A DNA stretch of 64,000 nt from Oceanobacillus sp. HTM 045. Lineage in GTDB: Bacteria > Pseudomonadota > Alphaproteobacteria > Rhodobacterales > Rhodobacteraceae. The stretch covers positions 248,001 through 312,000 of the forward strand of contig WNWL01000005.1 in NCBI GenBank assembly GCA_009733745.1. The letters are read 5' to 3'. The position numbers and the translations under genes are program-made. A model generated the notes under the pieces. That model saw only the letters and a program-made list of their open reading frames with translations, did no database searches and was not told where the DNA came from. Shown here piece by piece: positions 36,912 through 44,713 of this stretch; the first letter of the stretch is position 1; the number at the start of each line of letters is the position of its first letter.

Positions 36912-38699
36912 TCAGAGCAGGATCAGCGCCAGCCCCGGCCAGATCAGCAGCACCGAGAGCGCGAGGATCTGAATGCCGATGAAGGGCAGGAAGCCGCGGA
37001 AGATGTCGGTCAGCGAGATGTGCGGCGGGGCGACCGACTTCAGGTAGAAGGCGGCCGGGCCGAACGGCGGCGACAGGAAGCTGACCTGCATGTTCATGCA
37101 GAACACCACGCCGAACCAGATCGGCACCATCGCGGCCGGGATCGAGCCGAGCACGCCGATCTCCTCCGCCGGGAGGCGGGTGACGATCGGCAGGAACACC
37201 GGCATGACCAGCAGCACGATGCCGACCCAGTCCATCAGCGCGCCGAGGATCAGGAAGATCACCATCATCACCAGGATGATCGACATGGTCGGCATCTCGG
37301 CGCCGACGATCAGCTTGGCGACGTAGTCCGGCCCGCCGGCGATGGTGTAGGCGCCGGCCAGCGCCGTGGCGCCGAAGGTGACCCAGAGGATCGTGCCGGT
37401 GGACTTCCAGGTGCGCATCAGCGCCTCGCGGATCAGCGCGACGTTCAGCTCGCGCCGGAACAGCGCCACGAAGATCACCGCGACCACGCCCATGCCGGCG
37501 GCCTCGGTGATGCCGGTGATGCCGCCGTAGATCGAGCCGAGCACCACGCCGACCACCAGGATCGGCGCGATCAGGCCGCGGCCGCGCTCCCACGCGGTAC
37601 GGCGCTGCTCGCCGTTGTAGAGGACGGCGATCAGCAGGATCAGCACGCCGAGCATGATGCCGAAGATCGTCAGGTGCTCCGGCTGGCCGAGGGCGATGGG
37701 GTCGACGCCCTCGATCACCTCGTTCTGGCCGGTGATCGTGAAGAAGACCGCCCGCAGGAGGAGGAGTGCGATCAGCCCCGCAGCGGTGATCATCAGGAAG
37801 CAGGAGAAGAGCCGGCCCTTGGGCAGGTTCGACATCAGCAGCAGCAGCAGCGCGCCGATCAGCAGGACGATGTTGGCGGTGTTGCCCTCCTTGCCGAGGG
37901 GGAGGACGCCGCCGACGCTCTCGGAGCCGATCAGGCCGAAGCCGAACACCACGTTGACCGCCGCGAACAGCGCCGCGGCGGCGGCGACGACCTTGAGCAG
38001 CATCCCGCCGTTGTCGGGCAGGTGCGCGTCCTCCTCCGAGGGCTCGGGCAGGGGGGCCTGCTCCGGGTTCAGCTGGGTGCGGACGATGATGTAGATGATG
38101 AAGAAGCTCGCCAGCATGAAGCCGGGGATGAAGGCGGCGGTGAACAGCGCCTTGATCGAGGTCTCCGTCACCAGCCCGTAGATGATCAGCACGATCGAAG
38201 GCGGGATCATGGTGCCGAGCGAGCCGGAGGCGCAGATCGTGCCGATGGCGAGGTTCTGGTTGTAGCCGAGCCGCAGCATCTGCGGCAGCGCGATCAGGCC
38301 GAGCAGGACCACCTCGCCGCCGATGATGCCTGACATGGCGGCCATGATGATGGCCATGATCGAGGTGACGATGGCGATGCCGCCGCGGGTGCGGTTGAGC
38401 CAGACCGAGAGGCTGGAATACATGTCGCGGGCGATGCCGGACCGCTCCAGCAGACTGGCCATCAATATGAACAGCGGCACGGATATCAGCACGTAGTCGG
38501 TGGTGAGGCCGTACATGCGCTGGGCCAGCACGTTGAGCGGGCCGGAGCCGGGCCGGGAGAACAGCATCTCCGGGCCGAAGCGCAGGATCAGGACCTCGAC
38601 CGCGAGGAACGCGGAGGCGAAGCCCAGCGGCATCCCGATCGCCAGCAGCACGAGCATGCTGAGCAGCAGGATGATCGAGAGTGTGCCGATATCGACCAT
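36912..38699 (-). CDS. dctM: TRAP transporter large permease DctM
   Basis: 595-aa large membrane subunit of a TRAP importer driven by sodium or proton gradients. The family start (IILLLSMLVLLAIGMPLGFA) and PPSIVLIIYGLVTE are clear. It is ~170 aa longer than a standard DctM; the extra part sits in the middle (about 225-400), with several added helices (VVAAAAALFAAVNVVFGFGLIG, NIVLLIGALLLLLMSNL, IFGIMLGVLILLIAVL). Some TRAP subfamilies have such long subunits. Encoded 22 nt after dctQ. Confidence 0.92.
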   Translation of the reverse strand: MVDIGTLSIILLLSMLVLLAIGMPLGFASAFLAVEVLILRFGPEMLFSRPGSGPLNVLAQRMYGLTTDYVLISVPLFILMASLLERSGIARDMYSSLSVWLNRTRGGIAIVTSIMAIIMAAMSGIIGGEVVLLGLIALPQMLRLGYNQNLAIGTICASGSLGTMIPPSIVLIIYGLVTETSIKALFTAAFIPGFMLASFFIIYIIVRTQLNPEQAPLPEPSEEDAHLPDNGGMLLKVVAAAAALFAAVNVVFGFGLIGSESVGGVLPLGKEGNTANIVLLIGALLLLLMSNLPKGRLFSCFLMITAAGLIALLLLRAVFFTITGQNEVIEGVDPIALGQPEHLTIFGIMLGVLILLIAVLYNGEQRRTAWERGRGLIAPILVVGVVLGSIYGGITGITEAAGMGVVAVIFVALFRRELNVALIREALMRTWKSTGTILWVTFGATALAGAYTIAGGPDYVAKLIVGAEMPTMSIILVMMVIFLILGALMDWVGIVLLVMPVFLPIVTRLPAEEIGVLGSIPAAMVPIWFGVVFCMNMQVSFLSPPFGPAAFYLKSVAPPHISLTDIFRGFLPFIGIQILALSVLLIWPGLALILL

Positions 38700-38721
38700 G
38701 AGTTCCCCCCTAGGCCCTGCG

Positions 38722-39243
38722 TCAGATGTCGTCGGCCGGGTCGTGGGCGGGCGGCTCGCGGTTCCAGTCGGCGATCAGGTTGGCGACCGACTGGATGGCG
38801 ATGAGCACCGTCGCGACGAGGATGAGCGGCTTCATGGTGGCCGGGATCGGCGGGTCCCATGCCGTGCCGAAGGTCTCCCAGCGCATCAGCTTCTGCCAGG
38901 CCTCGCCGTAGCCGCCATAGACCAGGGCGAAGGCGAAGGCGCAGATCAGGAAGGTGGAGATGCAGTCGAAGATCCGCTGCACCCAGCGCGGGCAGACGTC
39001 GTAGAGGATGAAGATCCGGATGTGGCCGCGCTGCTGCATGACGTAGAGCCCGGCGAGCAGGTAGACCATGCCGGCGAGCCAGAGCGACATCTCGTTCACC
39101 CACAGCGTGGGCTTTTCGAAGATGTAGCGCATCAGCACCTCGTAGAACATGATGCAGACGATCACGCCCGTGAGGCACATCGCGACCCGGCTGATGAGGA
39201 CCACCACGCGGTCCAGCCAGCTCGTGACTTCATGTTCGACCAT
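38722..39243 (-). CDS. dctQ: TRAP transporter small permease DctQ
   Basis: 173-aa small membrane subunit with four helices (IVCIMFYEVLMRYIF, WVNEMSLWLAGMVYLLAGLYVM and two more), required for complex formation with DctM. GGAGGGGG precedes the ATG. Second gene of the dctP-Q-M operon; two hairpins separate it from dctP. Confidence 0.92.
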   Translation of the reverse strand: MVEHEVTSWLDRVVVLISRVAMCLTGVIVCIMFYEVLMRYIFEKPTLWVNEMSLWLAGMVYLLAGLYVMQQRGHIRIFILYDVCPRWVQRIFDCISTFLICAFAFALVYGGYGEAWQKLMRWETFGTAWDPPIPATMKPLILVATVLIAIQSVANLIADWNREPPAHDPADDI

Positions 39244-39267
39244 GCGGCAGGCCCCCTCCGGATGAGT

Positions 39268-39320
39268 GGGGCGGGCGTCGCCGCCCGCCCCGCGCAGGCG
39301 TTGCGCGGATCGCTCCGCGC
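39268..39320 (-). terminator. Two hairpins between dctP and dctQ
   Basis: A 10-bp stem with a 4-nt loop (39268-39277/39282-39291) and a 7-bp stem with a 4-nt loop (39303-39309/39314-39320), neither followed by a T-run. As in the bzt operon, they follow the binding-protein gene and may give it higher mRNA levels than the permease genes. Confidence 0.5.
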
Positions 39321-39332
39321 GTCAGTGCCGGA

Positions 39333-40355
39333 TCACTCGGAAACGAGGCCGAGCGTCTTCAGGAAGGCGACGTGGCTGTCGACCAGCGCGCGGGCCTCCG
39401 GGGTCTTCTCGGCCCAGCCCTGCCAGGCGTCCTGCGCGGCCTTGCGGAAGGCGGCGCGGTCCTCGGTGGACCACTCGTGCAGGGTGACGCCCTTCTCGCG
39501 CAGCATCGCGGCGGCCTCGTTGTTCTTGACCTCGAAGGTCAGCGCGGTCTGGAAGGCGAGCTTCTGCATCGCGACGTCCATGATGCGCTGCAGGTCTTCC
39601 GGCATCGCGTCCCACACCGACTTGTTGCAGGCGAGGTGGTCGGACGGCATCGAGTGGAAGCCCGGGTAGGTCGCGTGGCTGACGATGTCGTAGAGGCCGA
39701 GGCCGACATTGTTGGCGAGGCCGGAGGCGTCGGCGCCGTCGATGATCTTGGTCTCGAGCGCGGTGAAGATCTCGGTGAAGTCCATCACGATCGGCGAGGC
39801 GCCGAGCGAGGCGAAGATTTCGGTCTCGAGGCCCGGCGGCGAGCGGAACTTCCAATCCTTCAGCGACTCGATGCCGTCGAGCGGGGCGGAGGACGACAGG
39901 CTCTCCTGGCCGTAGATCCACCAGCCGACGAGCTGCATACCGTACTCGTTGTAGAGCGAGTTCGCCGCGTCGCGGCCGCCGCCGTAATAGAGCCAGGCGT
40001 ACTGCTGCCAGGGCGTGTCGTAGCCGCCCATGATGTCGCCGACGAACTGGAAGGCCGGGTTCTTGCCGGTCTGGTAGGCGCCGCCGGTCATGTCACAGTC
40101 GAGGATGCCGGTGGCGGCGGCGTCGAAGGTCTCGACCGACTTCACCACGGACGAGGAGTAGAACATCTCGACCGCGATGCGGCCGCCCGACATGGTCTGG
40201 ATGTCGTCGATGAACTGCGCGGCGAGCTGGCCCGAGGGCGTCTCCGGCGCGTAGTGGGTCTGGATGCGCAGCGTGACCTCCTGCGCGGAGGCAGTCGTGG
40301 CGCCGGCAACGCAAAGGGCCGCGGCGCCGGCAAGGATCCGGCTGATGGATTTCAT
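39333..40355 (-). CDS. dctP: TRAP substrate-binding protein DctP
   Basis: 340-aa periplasmic receptor of the TRAP importer. It has a signal peptide 1-24 (ending ASAQE), then DctP-fold features LRIQTHYAPETPSGQLAAQFIDDIQTMSGGRI and the central KDWKFRSPPGLETEIFASLGASPIVMDFTEIFTALETKIIDGAD, where the Arg of KFRSPPG corresponds to the carboxylate-binding Arg of the family. The ligand is therefore probably an organic or sugar acid. GGGAGGAAAGAC precedes the ATG. First gene of the operon and divergent from the GntR gene. Confidence 0.94.
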   Translation of the reverse strand: MKSISRILAGAAALCVAGATTASAQEVTLRIQTHYAPETPSGQLAAQFIDDIQTMSGGRIAVEMFYSSSVVKSVETFDAAATGILDCDMTGGAYQTGKNPAFQFVGDIMGGYDTPWQQYAWLYYGGGRDAANSLYNEYGMQLVGWWIYGQESLSSSAPLDGIESLKDWKFRSPPGLETEIFASLGASPIVMDFTEIFTALETKIIDGADASGLANNVGLGLYDIVSHATYPGFHSMPSDHLACNKSVWDAMPEDLQRIMDVAMQKLAFQTALTFEVKNNEAAAMLREKGVTLHEWSTEDRAAFRKAAQDAWQGWAEKTPEARALVDSHVAFLKTLGLVSE

Positions 40356-40444
40356 GTCTTTCCTCCCAGGGTAGGGCCCGTCCCTGAGTGGTGCGGGCGC
40401 CTTGTCTCTCCCACGGGACCATCTCCGCAGCCCCGCGGAGTGTG

Positions 40445-40475
40445 AGACTAGAGATCACGAATTTGACTGACAATC
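40445..40475 (-). promoter_or_regulatory. Candidate dctPQM promoter with GntR half-site
   Basis: On the minus strand, TTGTCA (40473-40468), 17 nt and TAGTCT (40450-40445) form a promoter candidate about 90 nt before dctP. TTGACTGACAATC (40463-40475) over the -35 resembles the palindrome at 40591-40605 with one half intact, so the GntR protein could block this promoter. Confidence 0.45.
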
Positions 40476-40513
40476 TCGGAATGGACCTCTCGCCAAAAAA
40501 GTGCCAATCTACA

Positions 40514-40546
40514 CGCAGACGCAGACAAATCTTTGTTGCGTCTGCG
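40514..40546 (+). other. Long hairpin ahead of GntR gene
   Basis: CGCAGACGCA (40514-40523) and TGCGTCTGCG (40537-40546) are perfect 10-bp arms; ACAAA/TTTGT inside (40525-40529/40532-40536) can extend the stem past one bulged G. No T-run follows directly. It may be an RNA leader structure or an extra protein-binding site in the divergent control region. Confidence 0.55.
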
Positions 40547-40590
40547 AAATCTCGCTGCGGCGCAGCGCAGAATTGACCCTGGAGACTCCG

Positions 40591-40605
40591 GATTGTCAGA
40601 CAATC
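40591..40605. promoter_or_regulatory. GntR/FCD operator palindrome
   Basis: GATTGTCAGACAATC is a perfect 15-bp palindrome whose core fits the FadR-subfamily operator pattern TNGTNNNACNA. It spans the proposed TTG start of the GntR gene, which points to autorepression. Confidence 0.65.
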
Positions 40606-41348
40606 TGGCGGATACAACGCCATTTGGCTCCCTCGCGGGCGCGTTGGGTGACGGCCTGCCGCGGCAGCGCCTCTATGCCCGAATCGCCACCCGGATCGTC
40701 GGGCTGGCGGAGGCGGAGGGCATCGCGCCCGGGGCACGGCTGCCGAGCGAGACCGACCTCGCAGAGCGGCTGGGCGTCAGCCGGGCCACCGTGCGCGAGG
40801 CGCTGGTGGCGCTGGAGGCGGTGGGCGCGGTGACGATCCGGCGCGGCGCGGGCGCGGTGCTCAGCGGCGGGGCGGGGCGGCTGAACCTGCGCGGCATCGG
40901 CGGCGAGCCGGGGGCGCTGGAGATCCTGGAACTGCGCCGGGTGGTCGAGCCCGAGTCCGCCCGCCTCGCGGCGCGGCGCGGCAACGACGAGAACTGGGCG
41001 CGGATGGAAGACGCGATCCGGCGCATGGTCGAGGAGAACCGCGCCGGCTTCCGCACGGAGGACGGCGACCGCGAGTTCCATGTCGAGGTGGCGCGCGCCT
41101 CGGGCAACGGGCTGATACTGTCGCTAGTCCGCGACCTGTGGCAGATGCGCGAGGCGGGGCTGCTCTGGGCGCAGATCCAGAGCCGGATGAGCCTGACCGA
41201 CACGCGGCCCAAGGCGGTGTTCCAGCACATGCAGATCCTCCAGCGGCTGCGCGACCGCGAGGAGGAGGCGGCCGCCGAGGCGATGCGCGCCCATGTCGAG
41301 ACCACCATCGGGCAGGTGCGCGACGTGTTTGCCGTGATGGGGGCCTGA
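40593..41348 (+). CDS. GntR-family (FCD) regulator
   Basis: 251-aa repressor-type regulator. The N-terminal winged helix is at about 24-90 (LYARIATRIVGLAEAEGIAPGARLPSETDLAERLGVSRATVREALVALEAVGAV); the C-terminal FCD domain is helical, with D-x3-H-type metal ligands likely in DREFHVEVARASGN. Such proteins sense organic acids, fitting the divergent TRAP and sugar-acid genes. I start at TTG 40593 (GGAG 8 nt upstream); TTG 40533 would add 20 residues with no ribosome site. Start choice is uncertain. Confidence 0.9.
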   Translation: MSDNLADTTPFGSLAGALGDGLPRQRLYARIATRIVGLAEAEGIAPGARLPSETDLAERLGVSRATVREALVALEAVGAVTIRRGAGAVLSGGAGRLNLRGIGGEPGALEILELRRVVEPESARLAARRGNDENWARMEDAIRRMVEENRAGFRTEDGDREFHVEVARASGNGLILSLVRDLWQMREAGLLWAQIQSRMSLTDTRPKAVFQHMQILQRLRDREEEAAAEAMRAHVETTIGQVRDVFAVMGA

Positions 41349-41427
41349 GAATGCGGGCGCCCCGGCGGCGGTGCCGGCTGGACCTGCGGGCCGCGCGGCC
41401 CTAGTGTCCCGCCTGGAGGCCCGCGCG

Positions 41428-42324
41428 ATGGATATCCGCCAGTTGCAGTACCTGGACGCCCTCGCGCGGGAGAAGCATTTCACCCGCGCCGCGGCCTCGT
41501 GCAACGTCACCCAGCCGACCCTTTCGGGCGCGATCCGCCAGCTGGAGCAGGATCTCGGCGTCGCCATCGTCGAGCGCGGCAAGCGCTATCACGGGCTGAC
41601 GCCGGAGGGCGAGGTGGTGCTGCGCTGGGCGCGGCGCATCCTGGAGGACCGCGACGGCCTGCATGTCGACCTCGCCCGGATGAAGGGCACCGGCGGGGGC
41701 GAGATGAAGCTCGGCGTGATCCCCTCGGCGCTGACCACGGTGCCGGCGCTGACGCGGCTGATGTGGCAGGGGGTGCATTACACGGTGCTTTCCTGCACGT
41801 CGGAGGAGATCCGCCGCGGGGTGGAGGATTTCTCGCTCGACGCGGGCATCACCTATCTCGGCAACGAGCCGGTCGGCCACACGGTGACGCGCCCGCTCTA
41901 CACCGAGCGCTACATGCTGTTCGTCGGCCCCGACCACCCGCTCGCGGATGCGGCGGAGGTGTCATGGGCCGAGGCGGCGGCGCACCCGCTCTGCGCGCTG
42001 ACGCCGGACATGCAGAACCGGCGAATCGTCGACAAGGCGTTCCGCGCCGGCGGCGCGGTTCTGGAGCCGGTGGTCGAGAGCAATTCGGTGGTGAACCTCT
42101 ACAGTTACGTCCGGGCGCAGGGACTGGCTTGCATCCTGGCCGAAGCCTATGCATCCCTGCTCGCGGGGACGGAGGAGCTGCGGGCGATCCCGGTTACCTC
42201 GCCGGAGGTCGAATACGTGGTCGGGCTTGTCGCATACGACCGCGACCCCCTGCCGCGGCTGGTCGATGAATTGCTCCGGGCATCGGAGGGATTCGACCTC
42301 GCGGACGCGCTGAACCCGGGCTGA
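41428..42324 (+). CDS. LysR-family regulator of the fds operon
   Basis: 298-aa LysR-type regulator: winged helix at about 4-62 (IRQLQYLDALAREKHFTRAAASCNVTQPTLSGAIRQLEQDLG), effector domain MKLGVIPSALTTVPALTRLM. ATG 41428 follows CTGGAGG. It sits 150 nt upstream of the formate dehydrogenase genes on the same strand, an arrangement seen with fds clusters, and a 19-bp palindrome between them may be its binding site. Formate or a metal-cofactor signal could be the trigger (inference). Confidence 0.92.
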   Translation: MDIRQLQYLDALAREKHFTRAAASCNVTQPTLSGAIRQLEQDLGVAIVERGKRYHGLTPEGEVVLRWARRILEDRDGLHVDLARMKGTGGGEMKLGVIPSALTTVPALTRLMWQGVHYTVLSCTSEEIRRGVEDFSLDAGITYLGNEPVGHTVTRPLYTERYMLFVGPDHPLADAAEVSWAEAAAHPLCALTPDMQNRRIVDKAFRAGGAVLEPVVESNSVVNLYSYVRAQGLACILAEAYASLLAGTEELRAIPVTSPEVEYVVGLVAYDRDPLPRLVDELLRASEGFDLADALNPG

Positions 42325-42353
42325 GCCCCGGGAGCCCCGGCCGGGGGCGCGTA

Positions 42354-42372
42354 TGATCGGAATCCCCGATCA
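42354..42372. promoter_or_regulatory. Palindrome before fds operon
   Basis: TGATCGG (42354-42360), AATCC, CCGATCA (42366-42372): perfect 7-bp arms, as expected for a LysR-type site. A second inverted repeat, GCTGGTA/TACCAGC (42409-42415/42424-42430), lies closer to the gene. Confidence 0.5.
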
Positions 42373-42474
42373 AACGAGAGGGAAAATCTATTAGCTTCGC
42401 GCCGTGGCGCTGGTAGACTGGCATACCAGCAAGACAGGGAATTGCGGCCACAGGCTGCGGAGGAACGTACCGGA

Positions 42475-44169
42475 ATGGCACCGCTCGACGATCGCACAGG
42501 CGTCTGGAAGTCTGGCAAGGGCAAGGGGCGCCGCACGCCCAAGGGGCGGCAGCTCGACGACCAGGCATTGCAGGAGGTCCGCGCGCTGCTCGGCGACCGC
42601 GAGCGCCGGAGCGACCTGCTGATCGAGTTCCTGCACCTGATCCAGGACGAATACGGCCACCTCTCCGCCGCGCATCTGCGCGCGCTGGCCGAGGAAATGC
42701 GCCTCGCCCAGGCCGAGGTCTGGGAGGTCGCGACCTTCTACGCCCATTTCGACCCGGTGAAGGAGGGCGAGACCCCGCCGCCGGACCTGACCATCCGCGT
42801 CTGCGACTCGCTCTCCTGCGAGCTGGCCGGTGCGCAGCAGCTTCTGAAGGCGCTGGAGGACGGCTGCGACCCGGAGAAGGTGCGGGTGGTGCGCGCGCCC
42901 TGCATGGGCCGCTGCGATACCGCACCGGTGCTGGAGCTTGGCCACAACCACATCGACCACGCCACGCCCGAGAAGGTGCAGGAGGCGATCGCGAAGGGCG
43001 ACACCCACGCGCACCTGACCGATTACGAGACCTTCGACACCTATGCCGCGGCGGGCGGCTACGAGACGCTGAAGTCGCTGCGCGGCGGTGCGCGTTCGGT
43101 CGACGAGGTGCAGGACACCATCCAGGCCAGCGGGTTGCGCGGGCTGGGCGGCGCGGGCTTCCCCTCGGGCAAGAAGTGGAGCTTCGTCCGCGCCGAGCCG
43201 GGGCCGCGCTATCTCGCGGTCAACGGCGACGAGGGCGAGCCGGGCACGTTCAAGGACCGCTACTACCTGGAGCGCACGCCGCATGTCTTCCTGGAGGGGA
43301 TGCTGATCGCAGCCTGGGCCGTGGAGGCCGAGAAGGCGTTCATCTACATGCGCGACGAGTACCCGGTGGTGCTGGAGATCCTCCGCCGCGAGATCGCGGC
43401 GCTGGAGGCGGCGGGGATCGTCGCGCCGGGCTATATCGACCTCCGCCGCGGCGCGGGCGCCTATATCTGCGGCGAAGAGTCGGCGATGATCGAATCGATC
43501 GAGGGCAAGAAGGGCCTGCCGCGGCACCGCCCGCCCTACGTGGCGCAGGTCGGCATCTTCGACCGGCCGACGCTGGTCCACAATGTCGAGACGCTCTACT
43601 GGATCGCCAGGATCTGCCGCGAGGGGCCGGAGGTGCAGTCCTCCCACGGGCGGAACGGGCGGAAGGGGCTGCGCTCCTTCTCGGTCTCCGGCCGGGTGAA
43701 GGAGCCGGGCGTGAAGATGGCGCCGGCGGGCATCACCATCCGCGAGCTGATCGACGAGTTCTGCGGCGGCATGGCGGACGGGCACGAGTTCAAGGCCTAC
43801 CAGCCGGGCGGCCCGTCCTCGGGCCTGCTGCCCGCGTCGATGGACGACATCCCGCTCGACTTCGACACGCTGCAGCCGCATGGCACCTTCATCGGCAGCC
43901 ACGCCGTCGTGGTGCTGTCGGACAAGGACAGCGCCAAGGAGGCGGCGCTGAACATGCTGCGCTTCTTCGAGGACGAGAGCTGCGGCCAGTGCACGCCCTG
44001 CCGCACCGGCTGCGAGAAGGCGGTGAAGCTGATGGCGCAGGACAGGTGGGACACAGGCCTGCTCGCCGATCTCTGCGACACCATGGCCGATGCCTCGATC
44101 TGTGGCCTCGGGCAGGCCGCGCCGAACCCGATCCGTCTCACGATGAAGCATTTCGCGGACGAGATCTGA
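42475..44169 (+). CDS. fdsB: Formate dehydrogenase fused gamma-beta subunit (FdsG-FdsB)
   Basis: 564-aa diaphorase part of an NAD-dependent formate dehydrogenase. Residues about 30-180 are a NuoE/FdsG thioredoxin-like domain with a [2Fe-2S] site (C110, C115, C143, C147). Residues about 195-564 are NuoF/FdsB with GLGGAGFPSGKKW (224 onward), NGDEGEPGTFKDR (FMN/NADH binding) and a 4Fe-4S motif ESCGQCTPCRTGC. In Rhodobacter capsulatus these are two separate genes. ATG 42475 follows GGAGGA; TTG 42442 is a longer alternative. Overlaps the next gene by 1 nt. Confidence 0.93.
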   Translation: MAPLDDRTGVWKSGKGKGRRTPKGRQLDDQALQEVRALLGDRERRSDLLIEFLHLIQDEYGHLSAAHLRALAEEMRLAQAEVWEVATFYAHFDPVKEGETPPPDLTIRVCDSLSCELAGAQQLLKALEDGCDPEKVRVVRAPCMGRCDTAPVLELGHNHIDHATPEKVQEAIAKGDTHAHLTDYETFDTYAAAGGYETLKSLRGGARSVDEVQDTIQASGLRGLGGAGFPSGKKWSFVRAEPGPRYLAVNGDEGEPGTFKDRYYLERTPHVFLEGMLIAAWAVEAEKAFIYMRDEYPVVLEILRREIAALEAAGIVAPGYIDLRRGAGAYICGEESAMIESIEGKKGLPRHRPPYVAQVGIFDRPTLVHNVETLYWIARICREGPEVQSSHGRNGRKGLRSFSVSGRVKEPGVKMAPAGITIRELIDEFCGGMADGHEFKAYQPGGPSSGLLPASMDDIPLDFDTLQPHGTFIGSHAVVVLSDKDSAKEAALNMLRFFEDESCGQCTPCRTGCEKAVKLMAQDRWDTGLLADLCDTMADASICGLGQAAPNPIRLTMKHFADEI

Positions 44170-44696
44170 TGCGGCCACACTGCCCTTTTGCGCTGGCCGC
44201 GGCCGGAGTGATGGCCGCGGCACCCGCAGCGGCGGAGCTTGACCTGTGCTACGATGGCGTCCCGCCATCGGACGCGGTGGAAGCGACGCAGGAGCAGCGC
44301 GTACAGGCGAACCGGATCATGATGAACGGGTTCCACACCACGCCGATCCTGTTCCGCAGGCTGTGCGGCCTCTCCGACGGGCGTGACGCGGACTACCTCC
44401 GCGAGGTCGACGCGGCGCTGGGCTGCTCGCCCGACAGCGACGTCGGCAAGGCGCACGAGGAGCTGGTCAGCGGCGACCTCGCCGCGATCGGCGGATACGC
44501 GGGCTTCAGCGACACGGTCGCGGAGCACCCGGAGTTCAAGGACAAGTTCTGCGCCCATGTCGCGGCCCTGCCCTGGCCGCTGATCGGGACGGACCTATCG
44601 ATGCCGGCGGAGGATGTCCTCGACACCTACCGCCGGACACTGGATGACGCCTATGCCGTGCTGGACCGCTACCGGGTCCCCGAGCTGGGCGAATGA
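44169..44696 (+). CDS. Small secreted Cys4 protein in the fds operon
   Basis: 175 aa, not recognised. A signal peptide (about 1-22, MRPHCPFALAAAGVMAAAPAAA before ELDL) is followed by ~150 residues with four cysteines (LDLCYDG, RRLCGLS, ALGCSPD, KFCAHV), a likely pair of disulfides in the periplasm. It is coupled to the upstream gene (TGATG) and is 17 nt before fdsA. A periplasmic protein inside an operon for a cytoplasmic enzyme is odd; formate sensing or uptake are guesses only. Confidence 0.82.
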   Translation: MRPHCPFALAAAGVMAAAPAAAELDLCYDGVPPSDAVEATQEQRVQANRIMMNGFHTTPILFRRLCGLSDGRDADYLREVDAALGCSPDSDVGKAHEELVSGDLAAIGGYAGFSDTVAEHPEFKDKFCAHVAALPWPLIGTDLSMPAEDVLDTYRRTLDDAYAVLDRYRVPELGE

Positions 44697-44713
44697 CAAG
44701 GGAGGCTTGAGAC

